From Dorea_A sp016295505 (GTDB lineage: Bacteria > Bacillota > Clostridia > Lachnospirales > Lachnospiraceae): 64,000 bases of DNA. The stretch's first letter is position 1. Every line of letters starts with the position of its first letter. The notes below the pieces were generated by a model. That model was given only the letters and a program-made list of their open reading frames with translations, made no database searches and was not told the DNA's origin. The DNA is taken from positions 1-64,000 of the forward strand of contig NZ_JBDOHS010000003.1 in the NCBI RefSeq assembly GCF_039832105.1, written 5' to 3'. The position numbers and the translations under genes are program-made. Positions 1-7,863 of this stretch are shown in pieces.

Positions 1-2
1 AC

Positions 3-146
3 AGGGTCATGGATGAAATAGGCCTTAGTCATCAACCAAAGCGTAAGCCGAATGGTATTACCAAGGCCGATCGGGAAGCTCGTAAGTCAGATGATCTTCT
101 GAAGCGAGATTTCAAATCTGATGCTTCGTACGTTCGATCATGGTAA
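3..146 (+). pseudogene. IS3-family transposase OrfB fragment
   Basis: An open frame enters from the left edge and stops at 144-146. The peptide carries the linker that joins the HTH_21 region to the rve integrase core in IS3 OrfB proteins (ITKADREARKSDDLLKRDF). It stops after about 47 residues, before the DDE catalytic core, so the piece is non-functional. What lies before position 1 is unseen. Seen: reading frame and motif; family assignment is from memory of IS3 OrfB sequences. Confidence 0.6.
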
Positions 147-263
147 ACAGTATTCAATTAAACTTTCCTATCGTAAGTACAAGAAATTTTCTTGTCTACA
201 ATTAATATACCGCATACGAGACGGTTTGTTCATGCGTTTTTGACTGGCAAATTTTATATTTTA

Positions 264-1364
264 TTACGATATTTTTTTCAAAATCTTTTTCTCATTTGTC
301 TTTGAAAAATCACTTAACCGATAAGATCGGACTCGTGTCTTTACAATGATTGGAATTAACAAACCATTATTTACCAGCTTTGCACATCGATTAATAATCG
401 TTTTGTTGGTTACACCAAGCATTTTGCTTACTTCAATTGGTGTAAACTCATATAATCGCTTTTTTAACAGAAATGCTAAGAATTCTTTTTCTTTTGCATT
501 TAAATAAGATAGACTTCCATCTAACTCGTCGTTTTCGGATGTTTTTGATAATTCATATACCTTTTTAGAATACAATTCCATCATCCGCAAAAAATAATTG
601 ATCCAAATTTCCGGATGAGGAGGATTTTCTCTTCCTGAATAATATAACGCCGGTAACCCCATTTGCAGTGATGCATAATACTCATCTGGATCATAGGCAA
701 AATACTCTTCCAGAGAACCTATTCCATTAAAACCATATCCATAATAATCAAGAATATAGCCTGACATTAATCTGGCGGTTCTTCCATTTCCATCTCCAAA
801 AGGATGAATGGTAACCAATTGATAATGAACTACAGCAGCAATAATCAGCGGATGATCATCTGTAGTATTTACATATTCAACAAGTTCATCCAACAAGTCT
901 GGAATATCAATATACTCTGGTGGAATATATTCCGCTGCGCCTGTTTCGGAATCATATACTGCAAATAACATTCCAGGTGGCATAGGGCCTCTTAAGCCTA
1001 TCTTTTCTTTTGACGCACCTTTTTCAACCATTGCCTGCACTTCTAAAATCATTTCTTTTGAAAAAACTTCTTTCTTTTTCAGTTTTTCTTCTAAAAAATT
1101 TAAAGCCAAAAAGTAATTACGAACTTCCTGTTCTGGCTTTAAAAAATGTTTGTGAGGATCACTATCAATAGCCTCATTTGCCTGTTTTTCAGTTAATGGA
1201 TTTCCTTCAATCTTATTAGAAGCATAGGAACTTTTTTTCTTAGAGTTTTTTCTAAGTCTGTTTTTTATAACAGGTGGCATTTCTATCGTACTAAGAGAAA
1301 AACGCTTTTCGTCTATTTCCGATATTCTTTTTAAAATTTCATTTGTTAGCGTAACCTTAATCAC
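264..1364 (-). CDS. Fic/DOC family protein (class II, AMPylator-like)
   Basis: Fic-fold protein expected to transfer AMP or another nucleotide moiety to a protein target. The catalytic loop HPFGDGNGR is complete (about residues 187-195 from the chosen start), and an N-terminal SNKIEGN sequence fits the [S/T]xxxE[G/N] inhibitory helix of class II Fic proteins, so the enzyme is probably autoinhibited. A winged-helix segment near the C terminus (LGVTNKTIINR) suggests DNA binding. I chose a GTG start at 1364 because GGAGG lies 8 nt upstream; in-frame ATG codons at 1388 and 1379 lie before or on that site. It is a solitary gene among mobile debris. Targets are unknown. Confidence 0.85.
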   Translation of the reverse strand: MIKVTLTNEILKRISEIDEKRFSLSTIEMPPVIKNRLRKNSKKKSSYASNKIEGNPLTEKQANEAIDSDPHKHFLKPEQEVRNYFLALNFLEEKLKKKEVFSKEMILEVQAMVEKGASKEKIGLRGPMPPGMLFAVYDSETGAAEYIPPEYIDIPDLLDELVEYVNTTDDHPLIIAAVVHYQLVTIHPFGDGNGRTARLMSGYILDYYGYGFNGIGSLEEYFAYDPDEYYASLQMGLPALYYSGRENPPHPEIWINYFLRMMELYSKKVYELSKTSENDELDGSLSYLNAKEKEFLAFLLKKRLYEFTPIEVSKMLGVTNKTIINRCAKLVNNGLLIPIIVKTRVRSYRLSDFSKTNEKKILKKIS

Positions 1365-1451
1365 ATGATCCACCTCCATTTCATCCATATATTATATCGT
1401 TTTATGAATTGTTTTTCCACTAAAATTACACTATTTTTTCACTATTTTTCA

Positions 1452-2037
1452 TTACTTCATCGTCTTCGCCAGTGAATTGAGCAATGCCCGCATCTCTGGA
1501 TTAGCCAATACTTTTGCCAGAAGTTCCGGATCGACTTCATCAGCAACGGGTACATTATTATTTTCCTGCTGTGCATGCATCTGTGGATCCAGATTCTTTT
1601 TCTCATAAAATGCTTCTTCAATGACCGGAATCACCCTGTACCGCTTTGATATCTCCACCATTCAATTTCAGCTTATAAGTAACGCTGCTATGACGGAAAC
1701 TGTGAAATACAACCGGTGGGAGATTATAGTCCTCTATCAGTTTTTTTAAAGGACCACGGATTGCTCCATCACCCAGGATTTCTTTCATTTCATCCTGCTC
1801 AGCTTTCCAGTCTACCAGCATATTAGCAACACTCTTCGGTAAGAATATCTTACGCACACTGCTTTCTGTCTTCGGTGTTTTCAGAATACGTACTGTAGAA
1901 TTCTTCTTATGATTTGTCGGAAATACCAACAATACATCTTTTCCATCCAGTGCATTTAAAGATTCTTTTCTTATACGCTGTGATTCTTTATTGATGAAGA
2001 CATATGCACGGTTTTCTTCAATTGCCTCAGCTGACAA
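1452..2037 (-). pseudogene. Tyrosine integrase remnant, frameshifted
   Basis: Two overlapping minus-strand frames together resemble the C-terminal half of a phage or ICE tyrosine integrase. The first (1618-2037) contains HSFRHSSVTYKL, the HxxR box, and ends just after GDSGH. The second (1452-1661) carries the tail RVIPVIEEAFYEKKNL and continues to LAKTMK. The segment between the second conserved His and the catalytic Tyr is lost, and the N-terminal half is absent. The product cannot be active. Confidence 0.75.
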
Positions 2038-2120
2038 TTAAAAGCAGCTGCTTCCTTTTATGATATTGAATATTCTTCGCTCTGGAAATCGCAATTTACC
2101 ATCCCTACAAATCCCGATTT

Positions 2121-2545
2121 CTATTTTTGTTTCCATAGCATGATGTACTCTTTTTCACCAGTAGCTTCATCCAAACCTTCACATTGAATAATGAACCCTT
2201 CTCTTTGGTAAAAAGAAATTGCTCTGGCATTCTTCTGGTATACATTTAATTGTAGGCTGATTTTTTTATCCTTAATATAATCCAATAAAAGCTTACCTAT
2301 GCCACATGACTGCATTTCATCAGAGACAAAAATACCTTCGATATATCCATCATTTAGTCCTACAAATCCTTGTATCATTTTATCCGCTTCAAACACATAG
2401 ACTTCGGATTGTGACATCATTTCTTTCACTAATTCATAATTACTTTTCCAGTATTGATTGTAAATAAAATAATGTGCTTTCAGATTTATCTCTACCATAT
2501 GTCAGCAACTCTATCGACATCTTCATTCATCAACTTTCTAATCAT
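2121..2545 (-). pseudogene. GNAT acetyltransferase with single-base frameshift
   Basis: Small N-acetyltransferase of the YiaC/RimI-like group. Acetyl-CoA binding is indicated by SCGIGKLLLDYI (Q/RxxGxG/A type) and NARAISFYQREGF. An intact frame runs from 2498, but the family N terminus lies in another frame: an ATG at 2545 reads MIRKLMNEDVDRVADIW and hits TAG at 2492-2494. Adding one base near 2495 restores a continuous protein (IW-LEINLKAHYFI). GGAG precedes the 2545 ATG. Either a recent frameshift or a base-call error; the 2498 start alone would lack the first helix. Confidence 0.75.
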
Positions 2546-2654
2546 AATAAATATTCTCCACAACTACATCCTTTATGTTTTTCTCTTTTTTCATTCTATC
2601 ATAAGCTCATCTTTATTCGTAATTTTATTGATATTTTTCTTTTGCGCACTTTCA

Positions 2655-2738
2655 AGTCGAGCATCCGCGAGACTTGGCACGTGATAAACAAATTTGTTAT
2701 TACTCGCGCATCTGAAAGAGGTGGGAGTCTTCTCGACT
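2655..2738. other. Nested inverted repeat / structured element
   Basis: Three nested pairings are visible: AGTCGAG (2655-2661) with CTCGACT (2732-2738), CGCGAG (2666-2671) with CTCGCG (2703-2708), and a near-palindrome centred on ACAAATTTGT (2681-2703). No coding frame explains it. It sits between the broken acetyltransferase and the terminator of the peptidase operon. It may be a mobile repeat or a structured RNA; function unknown. Confidence 0.5.
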
Positions 2739-2740
2739 GA

Positions 2741-2795
2741 AATAAAAAAAGGATTTTATGCAGTTTCTGCTTATCTTAGCTCCTGCATAAAATCC
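2741..2795 (-). terminator. Rho-independent terminator of the peptidase operon
   Basis: A 13-bp perfect inverted repeat, 2751-2763 with 2783-2795 (GGATTTTATGCAG arm), is followed on the minus strand by a run of seven T (2744-2750). It lies 43 bp after the M42 peptidase stop. Confidence 0.8.
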
Positions 2796-2838
2796 AGAAT
2801 TTGTTTTACATATTATATGTAGAACACACCATAATTTT

Positions 2839-3915
2839 TTAAAAACTCATAATCTGTTCTTCGTCAAGTCTTTTGAGAATTTCGCACGCCAGCTTAACAG
2901 CGTTATCAAAGTCAGCATAAGCTGAAATTCCATAATGCGTATGTGCATAGCGAACCGGAACTCCAATAACGATAACCGGAACCGCTTTTTCAGTCAAATG
3001 TATAGCTGCACCATTAGTTGAACCAGCACTACGAACTGAATCCTGAACCGGGATACCAAGCTTTTCTGCCAAATCCAACGCATATCTTTGATAACGTGGA
3101 TTCGTGATCATACGGGAATCAATGTGACGCAGCATCGGTCCGCGCTTGATAGCTGTCTGAACCATATACTCTTCAACACAAGTATCATCTGCCGGGCATC
3201 CTTCAAAAACAATTGCAATATCCGGCTTAATCACCTGTGCTGTCACGGTGGCACCACGTACACCTACCTCTTCCTGTGCTGCACAAGCGCCAACAATATC
3301 AACATTCAGATCCTCACCAGCCAGTGTATGCATAGTCTTAAGAATTGCCGCACATCCCAAACGGCAGTCAAAGCTCTTGCCCACCATCAGATCTGTGTTT
3401 TCTGAATATGTAAATGTCACATCCGGCACTACCGGTTCACCGATACGAATGCCGAACTTTTCAACTGCTTCTTCTTTAGAAACAGCTCCAACATCTACCG
3501 TAATATCTTTCATATCCAAAGGTGCTTTACGCTCCTGCTCTGTCATGAAATGAGGAGGCTTGCTGGCAGTAAGACCCGGAATATATTCTCCAAATCGGTT
3601 GCGCACCCAGACTTTATGTGCCGGAATATTATGGTTAACCCATCCTCCGACCTGAATAATGCGAAGTGTTCCGTTCGGGCAGATAGCCTGCACCATAAAA
3701 CCAACCTCATCACTATGTGCGTCAAGCTGAACAACCGGACGTTTGCCATTATTTTCTTTGCGGCGGATATACAGATTGCGCATGCGATCTTCTTTAATTT
3801 CTCCAAGTCCTTCTGCGTAAGGACGAATCGCTGCAACCACTTCATCTTCGAAACCGGATGTACCGTTTGCATTTGAAATTGCTGCAATCATTTCCAGCGT
3901 CGTTTTTTTATCCAT
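2839..3915 (-). CDS. M42 family metallo-aminopeptidase
   Basis: Cytoplasmic dinuclear-metal aminopeptidase (M42, glutamyl aminopeptidase/FrvX-like), normal family length at 358 residues. Metal and catalytic residues are visible in order: AHSDEVG (His67, Asp69), FDCRLG (bridging Asp183), AQEEVG (catalytic Glu215 and metal Glu216), FEG (Glu239) and YAHTH near 324-328. The ATG at 3915 follows AAAGGGG at good spacing. The gene ends an operon with the creatininase-family gene 12 bp upstream, suggesting that the pair hydrolyses a shared amide or peptide substrate. M42 enzymes form dodecameric peptide-trimming cages; the substrate here is not known. Confidence 0.9.
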   Translation of the reverse strand: MDKKTTLEMIAAISNANGTSGFEDEVVAAIRPYAEGLGEIKEDRMRNLYIRRKENNGKRPVVQLDAHSDEVGFMVQAICPNGTLRIIQVGGWVNHNIPAHKVWVRNRFGEYIPGLTASKPPHFMTEQERKAPLDMKDITVDVGAVSKEEAVEKFGIRIGEPVVPDVTFTYSENTDLMVGKSFDCRLGCAAILKTMHTLAGEDLNVDIVGACAAQEEVGVRGATVTAQVIKPDIAIVFEGCPADDTCVEEYMVQTAIKRGPMLRHIDSRMITNPRYQRYALDLAEKLGIPVQDSVRSAGSTNGAAIHLTEKAVPVIVIGVPVRYAHTHYGISAYADFDNAVKLACEILKRLDEEQIMSF

Positions 3916-3927
3916 TTTAATACCCCT

Positions 3928-4689
3928 TTATGAAAGTTCTACTTTCTTGAATTCTTCCATGAAATCAACAATATAGTTTGCTGTAGTCTCAAGCATCTCC
4001 TTGCCCCATTCTTCTGTAGCGGTGCTTGGATGATCTGGTCCAATCCAGCCACTGTCTGTTACGTTCGGAGTATGACGTACAATATCAACGTTAACTCCCT
4101 TGAACTCAACAGAACGGAAACCGGTTGTCTTCAGGTTATCAGTCAGGTGCTTAAACTTAAGTTCCCCACCGATCTCACTCTTATCAACTAAAGATGGATC
4201 AATTCCAAGAATTGCAGCTGTTTCCTCACCGCCGCCATGGCCGCCTTTCCATGCTGGGTTCATATCCCATGCCATCAGCCACCAGTTAAGCATAGCAACC
4301 AGACAGCCTTTATCTTCGAATTCCATGCCAAGGCGATCAATCATCTTAACATTTCCGCCATGACCGTTCAGGAAAACGAATTTTCTTGCGCCGTGACGAT
4401 ACAGACTCAGGAAAATCTGTCGGCAAAACTGATAGAGTACCTCGCCGTCAATATCAATTGTACCCGGATACGGAGCTAAACACTCGCAAGAACCATATGG
4501 AATGGTCGGAGCAATCAAAACATCACTCTTCTTTTCAATTTTTTCTAACAAATGATCCGGAATCAGTGTATCGGTTCCAAGTGGCATGTGACGACCGTGA
4601 CACTCAATACTACCGATAGAAATAAGTACCATATCATTTTTTTCAAAATATTCTTGGGCTTTCGGCCAAGTCAAATCTGTAAGTCTCAT
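3928..4689 (-). CDS. Creatininase-family amidohydrolase
   Basis: Metal-dependent amidohydrolase of the creatininase/FAPy-hydrolase fold. Diagnostic motifs are SIECHGRHMPLGTDT (Glu, His and Asp ligands), FLNGHGGN and GGHGGGEETA. I prefer the ATG at 4689, with GGAAAG about 8 nt upstream, over an upstream GTG at 4707. First gene of a two-gene operon with the M42 peptidase; the promoter is about 190 bp upstream at 4881-4909, so the transcript has a long leader with a hairpin. Creatinine itself need not be the substrate: family members also open cyclic imides and lactams. Confidence 0.88.
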   Translation of the reverse strand: MRLTDLTWPKAQEYFEKNDMVLISIGSIECHGRHMPLGTDTLIPDHLLEKIEKKSDVLIAPTIPYGSCECLAPYPGTIDIDGEVLYQFCRQIFLSLYRHGARKFVFLNGHGGNVKMIDRLGMEFEDKGCLVAMLNWWLMAWDMNPAWKGGHGGGEETAAILGIDPSLVDKSEIGGELKFKHLTDNLKTTGFRSVEFKGVNVDIVRHTPNVTDSGWIGPDHPSTATEEWGKEMLETTANYIVDFMEEFKKVELS

Positions 4690-4734
4690 AGTTTTCTTTC
4701 CTTTCACATATAATAATTATTCTCTTCTGAAAAT

Positions 4735-4761
4735 CGGACTATCCGGAAACCGGACAGTCCG
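4735..4761 (-). promoter_or_regulatory. Leader hairpin upstream of creatininase gene
   Basis: A 12-bp GC-rich stem with one non-Watson-Crick position (4735-4746 with 4750-4761; CGGACTATCCGG arm) and a three-base loop. On the minus strand it is followed by GATTTTC, only a weak U-run. Between it and the promoter a tiny frame reads MDTIAWIKLK with GAGG 6 nt upstream. It may be an attenuator, a processing site or the terminator of a lost upstream gene. Confidence 0.45.
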
Positions 4762-4880
4762 ACATCCGTTCGTTACTGTGCTACTTTAACTTTATCCAGG
4801 CTATAGTGTCCATTATTATCCTCATTTCGTAATATCTGAACAGATACGCCTATAATATTCGAGCCGCTCTTGATAAAATA

Positions 4881-4909
4881 AGTATAGTTTAGGCAAATAT
4901 GATTGTCAA
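4881..4909 (-). promoter_or_regulatory. Sigma-A-type promoter for creatininase/M42 operon
   Basis: Minus strand: -35 TTGACA (4904-4909), 17-bp spacer, -10 TATACT (4881-4886). Near-consensus. The -35 lies inside the TTGTCAACAA palindrome at 4903-4912. Confidence 0.8.
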
Positions 4910-4912
4910 CAA
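4903..4912. promoter_or_regulatory. Putative GntR/FadR operator TTGTCAACAA
   Basis: Palindrome overlapping the -35 box of the minus-strand promoter. A related TGTTAACA lies at 4924-4931. FadR-subfamily regulators bind short TTGTnnACAA-like palindromes, and such a regulator is encoded at 6253-7011. Inference from sequence only. Confidence 0.5.
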
Positions 4913-5003
4913 TTTCGAATTGATGTTAACAACAAAAAAATGTCAGTATTTTTGTTGATTTTCACCATATTTTTTTCTCTAAACAATATTTTTAAAACTT
5001 TTT

Positions 5004-5036
5004 ACAACTGCATAACATGCTTTTTTATGCAGTTGT
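5004..5036. other. 12-bp inverted repeat in divergent intergenic region
   Basis: ACAACTGCATAA (5004-5015) is perfectly inverted at 5025-5036 with a 9-base loop. It lies in the AT-rich spacer between the divergent promoters. There is no convincing U-run next to the stem, so terminator or operator roles are both open. Confidence 0.5.
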
Positions 5037-5113
5037 ACCAATTTTTTAAAATAATAATTGTTAATAATGTTATTGTGTGACTTTTCATGTATTTTTTTGC
5101 AAAAAAATAATAC

Positions 5114-5142
5114 TTTCGCTTTTGTTAACAATCCACTATAAT
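5114..5142 (+). promoter_or_regulatory. Probable promoter with operator TTGTTAACAA for the aminotransferase/GntR operon
   Basis: A consensus -10 TATAAT occurs at 5137-5142. The -35 at the right spacing is poor (TTTCGC, 5114-5119). The palindrome TTGTTAACAA (5122-5131) fills the spacer, matching the site on the opposing promoter. A strong AAGGAGG follows at about 5198 before the ATG at 5213. The poor -35 plus embedded operator suggests controlled expression. Confidence 0.5.
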
Positions 5143-5212
5143 TGTAATTAGTTTTAAATAACGGACAAAAGACACACGTATAACTTTTCTATTAGTAAGG
5201 AGGAAACAAAAC

Positions 5213-6241
5213 ATGCGAAAAATTGGCGGTTTATTCAACTATGAACCAAGCAAACCTATCGAAAACGGATACTTTTCACGTATCTGCTCACCTAGTGACG
5301 ATCTGGCATTTAACATGTCTGGACGATGCGCTATATATTATTGTTTACAGGATATTGCACTGCACGATACGCGTAAAGTAGCATATGTGCCTTTGTATAC
5401 CTGTGAGACAGTCCTTGCTCCTTTTGAAAAAGCTGGATATCAGCTGAAATTTTATGAGCTGGACAAAGATTTGCACAGCATTTTCGATACTTCTGTTATC
5501 GATGAAATCAGTGTTTTATCTCTTTGTGGCTACTATGGCTTCTGCAACTATGATCACGACTTCGTTAAAGCCTGCAAAGAAAAAGGAGTTGTAATTTTTG
5601 AAGATGTAACTCATTCCATGCTCTCAGCTGACGGTATCGATCCTCTCTGTGATTATTTTGCCGGAAGCTTCCGAAAATGGATGGGGGTTGATTGCGGTGG
5701 ATTCGCCGTTAAACGAAACGGAACCTTTGAAACTCCTCTTCTGCCAGTAGAAGCAACACATCTTAAACAGCGAAAAGAATACTACGAGACAGGAGACGGT
5801 GATGTTTTCTGGGAAGGAGAGCTGCGACTTCGTCAGATATTTGACAGCTTTGCTGGAGATGATAATTCAGAATATCTCCTTCGCCATGCTGACTTTGATT
5901 CCATTTGCAAGACAAGACGTGAAAACTACGCTGCACTTTTAGACGCTCTTACCGCACCTCTTCATGGTGTGCAAGTAGTCTTTCCTGAGCTTCCAGAGGC
6001 TACTGTTCCAAGCCATTTCTGCCTATATGCCGAAAATCGTGAGAGATTTCAGCAATACCTGACAGATCACCAGATTCGCTCGACTGTCTACTGGCCAGTG
6101 GGGCCTCTGGTTCATCCACTGCCAGATTCATCAGAACAATACATTTATGACCACATTGTATCCGTTCCTTGCGATCAGCGCTTCACACCTTCTGATATGC
6201 AATATGTTGCGCAAGTCTTAATGGATTATTCTGGAAATTAG
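5213..6241 (+). CDS. DegT/DnrJ-like PLP-dependent aminotransferase-fold protein
   Basis: 342 residues with the type I PLP-enzyme outline: an N-terminal GRCAIYYCL segment, an aspartate-containing FEDVTHSM at about 145 and a lysine in FRKWMG at about 157 that would form the Schiff base. It resembles sugar-aminotransferase-like (DegT/DnrJ/EryC1) proteins but is shorter. First gene of an operon with the GntR regulator 11 bp downstream, divergent from the creatininase/M42 operon. The pairing with two amide hydrolases suggests amino-compound catabolism, but the substrate cannot be read from the sequence. Confidence 0.72.
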   Translation: MRKIGGLFNYEPSKPIENGYFSRICSPSDDLAFNMSGRCAIYYCLQDIALHDTRKVAYVPLYTCETVLAPFEKAGYQLKFYELDKDLHSIFDTSVIDEISVLSLCGYYGFCNYDHDFVKACKEKGVVIFEDVTHSMLSADGIDPLCDYFAGSFRKWMGVDCGGFAVKRNGTFETPLLPVEATHLKQRKEYYETGDGDVFWEGELRLRQIFDSFAGDDNSEYLLRHADFDSICKTRRENYAALLDALTAPLHGVQVVFPELPEATVPSHFCLYAENRERFQQYLTDHQIRSTVYWPVGPLVHPLPDSSEQYIYDHIVSVPCDQRFTPSDMQYVAQVLMDYSGN

Positions 6242-6252
6242 ATGAGGTAAAT

Positions 6253-7011
6253 ATGCAGGAACAACGAAAAGCATCAAACACAACTACATCAGAAATTGTT
6301 CTTGAATCTCTGCGTGAGCAGATTATTAACGGAACCCTTCAGCCTCAGGAAAAACTGGTAGAGGCTGAAATTGCCCAGAAATTCGGACTCAGCCGAGGAC
6401 CTGTGCGCGAAGCACTGCGACAGCTTGCCGTCGAAGGTTTAGTCGATTACTGTCCTAACAAAGGATGTACAGTCGCACTGCTTTCTCCGCAGGATGCGTA
6501 TGAAGTCTTCTTTTTACGCGGCAGCCTCGAAAAACTGGCAATTCAAAAAAGCAACTGTCGACTTAGTGATTATAGTCTCCTGATAATGGAAGCCAGCATT
6601 GAAGAATTTCGAAAGGCTGTTCTCGAAGGTAATACCATGAAGGCCGTTCACGCAGATGAGACATTCCACCAGCAGATCATTCGCTCTGCCCATCTTGACC
6701 GATTGACTAAAATGTGGGAGCTTCTAAGCCCCCTGAATGGTGCCATGTTTCTCTCGGTTCAAAATGCTAACCACTTTGGACAGTTAAACGGAGATACTGA
6801 AACGCTTCAGAATGCTAAATGCTTAGAACCAAACACTCCGGATTCACGCACCTCTCATAACGGAGGTGCTGCAGTATGGACACACCAAAGCTTGTTGGAA
6901 GCCATCCGAAGCAGCGACCTCCAGGCAGCCTGTGCTCTTTTGGATCAGCATTATGAAGAAACCGGCAGACGTGTATACAGACTTTCACTCATGAAAGAAC
7001 AGAGCTTTTAA
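6253..7011 (+). CDS. GntR-family transcriptional regulator (FadR/FCD type)
   Basis: N-terminal winged helix (residues about 12-75; AEIAQKFGLSRGPVREALRQL) and a C-terminal FCD all-helical ligand domain with metal-type histidines (ADETFHQQI, HQSLLEAI). The FCD domain is interrupted at about 176-212 by a low-complexity, polar insert not usual for the family. It is 11 bp after the aminotransferase-like gene with GAGG before the ATG. It probably controls both divergent operons through the TTGTnnACAA palindromes. A terminator follows at 7027. Confidence 0.88.
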   Translation: MQEQRKASNTTTSEIVLESLREQIINGTLQPQEKLVEAEIAQKFGLSRGPVREALRQLAVEGLVDYCPNKGCTVALLSPQDAYEVFFLRGSLEKLAIQKSNCRLSDYSLLIMEASIEEFRKAVLEGNTMKAVHADETFHQQIIRSAHLDRLTKMWELLSPLNGAMFLSVQNANHFGQLNGDTETLQNAKCLEPNTPDSRTSHNGGAAVWTHQSLLEAIRSSDLQAACALLDQHYEETGRRVYRLSLMKEQSF

Positions 7012-7026
7012 TTCGTTTCATTAATA

Positions 7027-7063
7027 TTCAAGAGGGCCTGGAATAATTCCGGACCCTCTTGAA
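7027..7063. terminator. Hairpin terminator after gntR
   Basis: TTCAAGAGGG (7027-7036) pairs perfectly with 7054-7063, with an inner CCTGGAATAATTCCGG extension. The following bases CTTTGATT give a short U-rich tail. Confidence 0.6.
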
Positions 7064-7117
7064 CTTTGATTATCCTTTACAGCTGTAAGTCAAGATTTTT
7101 CAATTGTGAAATAGTTT

Positions 7118-7465
7118 TTATAATAATGTAAACTTAGCTACATCTTCATGTGGATTTACTTTTGCCAAACCAATCTCTCCAAATCGTGCTGTAAATGGTA
7201 TGAAATTTTCCTGCATCGTCTGAAATGCCTTCTGCATCTGCACTTTATCCAATGTTTTTCCAAGAGTTATATGTGGCAGCCATGAAAAAGGCTTATAATA
7301 TTCACTCAACGTTGTCTCGGGAATATCGCAAAATGCTTTATATATTTCCCCAGACAGATCAAACAGCTTCTCTGTGTTGAAACCTTTCATTGCCCTTCGT
7401 TCCTTTGCTTTATATGTAGAAACTATTTCAAATGGAATAACAAAGCCAAAACAAGGAAAGAACAC
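7118..7465 (-). pseudogene. 2H phosphoesterase (2'-5' RNA ligase-like) C-terminal remnant
   Basis: The C-terminal half of a LigT-type protein with one HxT motif (WLPHITLGKTL). Family members carry two HxT motifs in about 170 residues; only one is present, and the frame upstream runs into a helicase-like fragment on the other strand at about 7440. Best read as a decayed gene cut by rearrangement. A start at 7390 (MKGFNTEKLF) would be possible for a short product. Confidence 0.6.
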
Positions 7466-7824
7466 AAGAATTCCGTATGATCATCAAAAAGAGGCTATGG
7501 CTGCACTTACAAGACTTGATGAAGAAAAAGGAACATATAGCGGATTAATTGTTCTTCCAATATTTGGGATGAAAACAGGTGGATTATAGAAAAGAAATAT
7601 CGTGGAATTCGGAAAAGAAAAGTATTCTTACAAGCTGTTTTGTACCAAGTGGATTATCTATACCACAAGCGAGAAATTGACCGATCGCTAGAAGGGGTTT
7701 CTGACAATGCCAAAGAACTTGGATATAAAATCAATGTTGATGATTTGACAGAGGATTATGAAGGCATTTCAGAATACTTCAAACGAATATGGATTCAGTT
7801 GAAATATACAAGATATACTGATAA
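7437..7824 (+). pseudogene. DEAD/DEAH helicase-like remnant, two frames
   Basis: First frame (to 7589): RIPYDHQKEAMAAL and a degenerate Walker A (LPIFGMKTGG where LPTGxGKT is expected), typical of the start of a superfamily II helicase. A second frame (from about 7620) continues with YHKREIDRSLEGVSDNAKELGY up to YTRYTD near 7823, where sequence belonging to the truncated recombinase starts. Frameshifted and truncated at both ends. Confidence 0.5.
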
Positions 7825-7863
7825 AAACCGAGTTAGATATCGTGCAAAATCAGTTTCTTTCAT
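7795..7863 (-). pseudogene. Third RIT recombinase, N-terminal stub
   Basis: An ATG at 7863 overlaps the stop of the preceding recombinase (7850) by 14 nt, the usual overlap in recombinase trios. It reads MKETDFARYLTRFLS and then leaves the family pattern at the helicase junction near 7823, stopping at 7795. It shows that this was once a trio. Confidence 0.65.
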
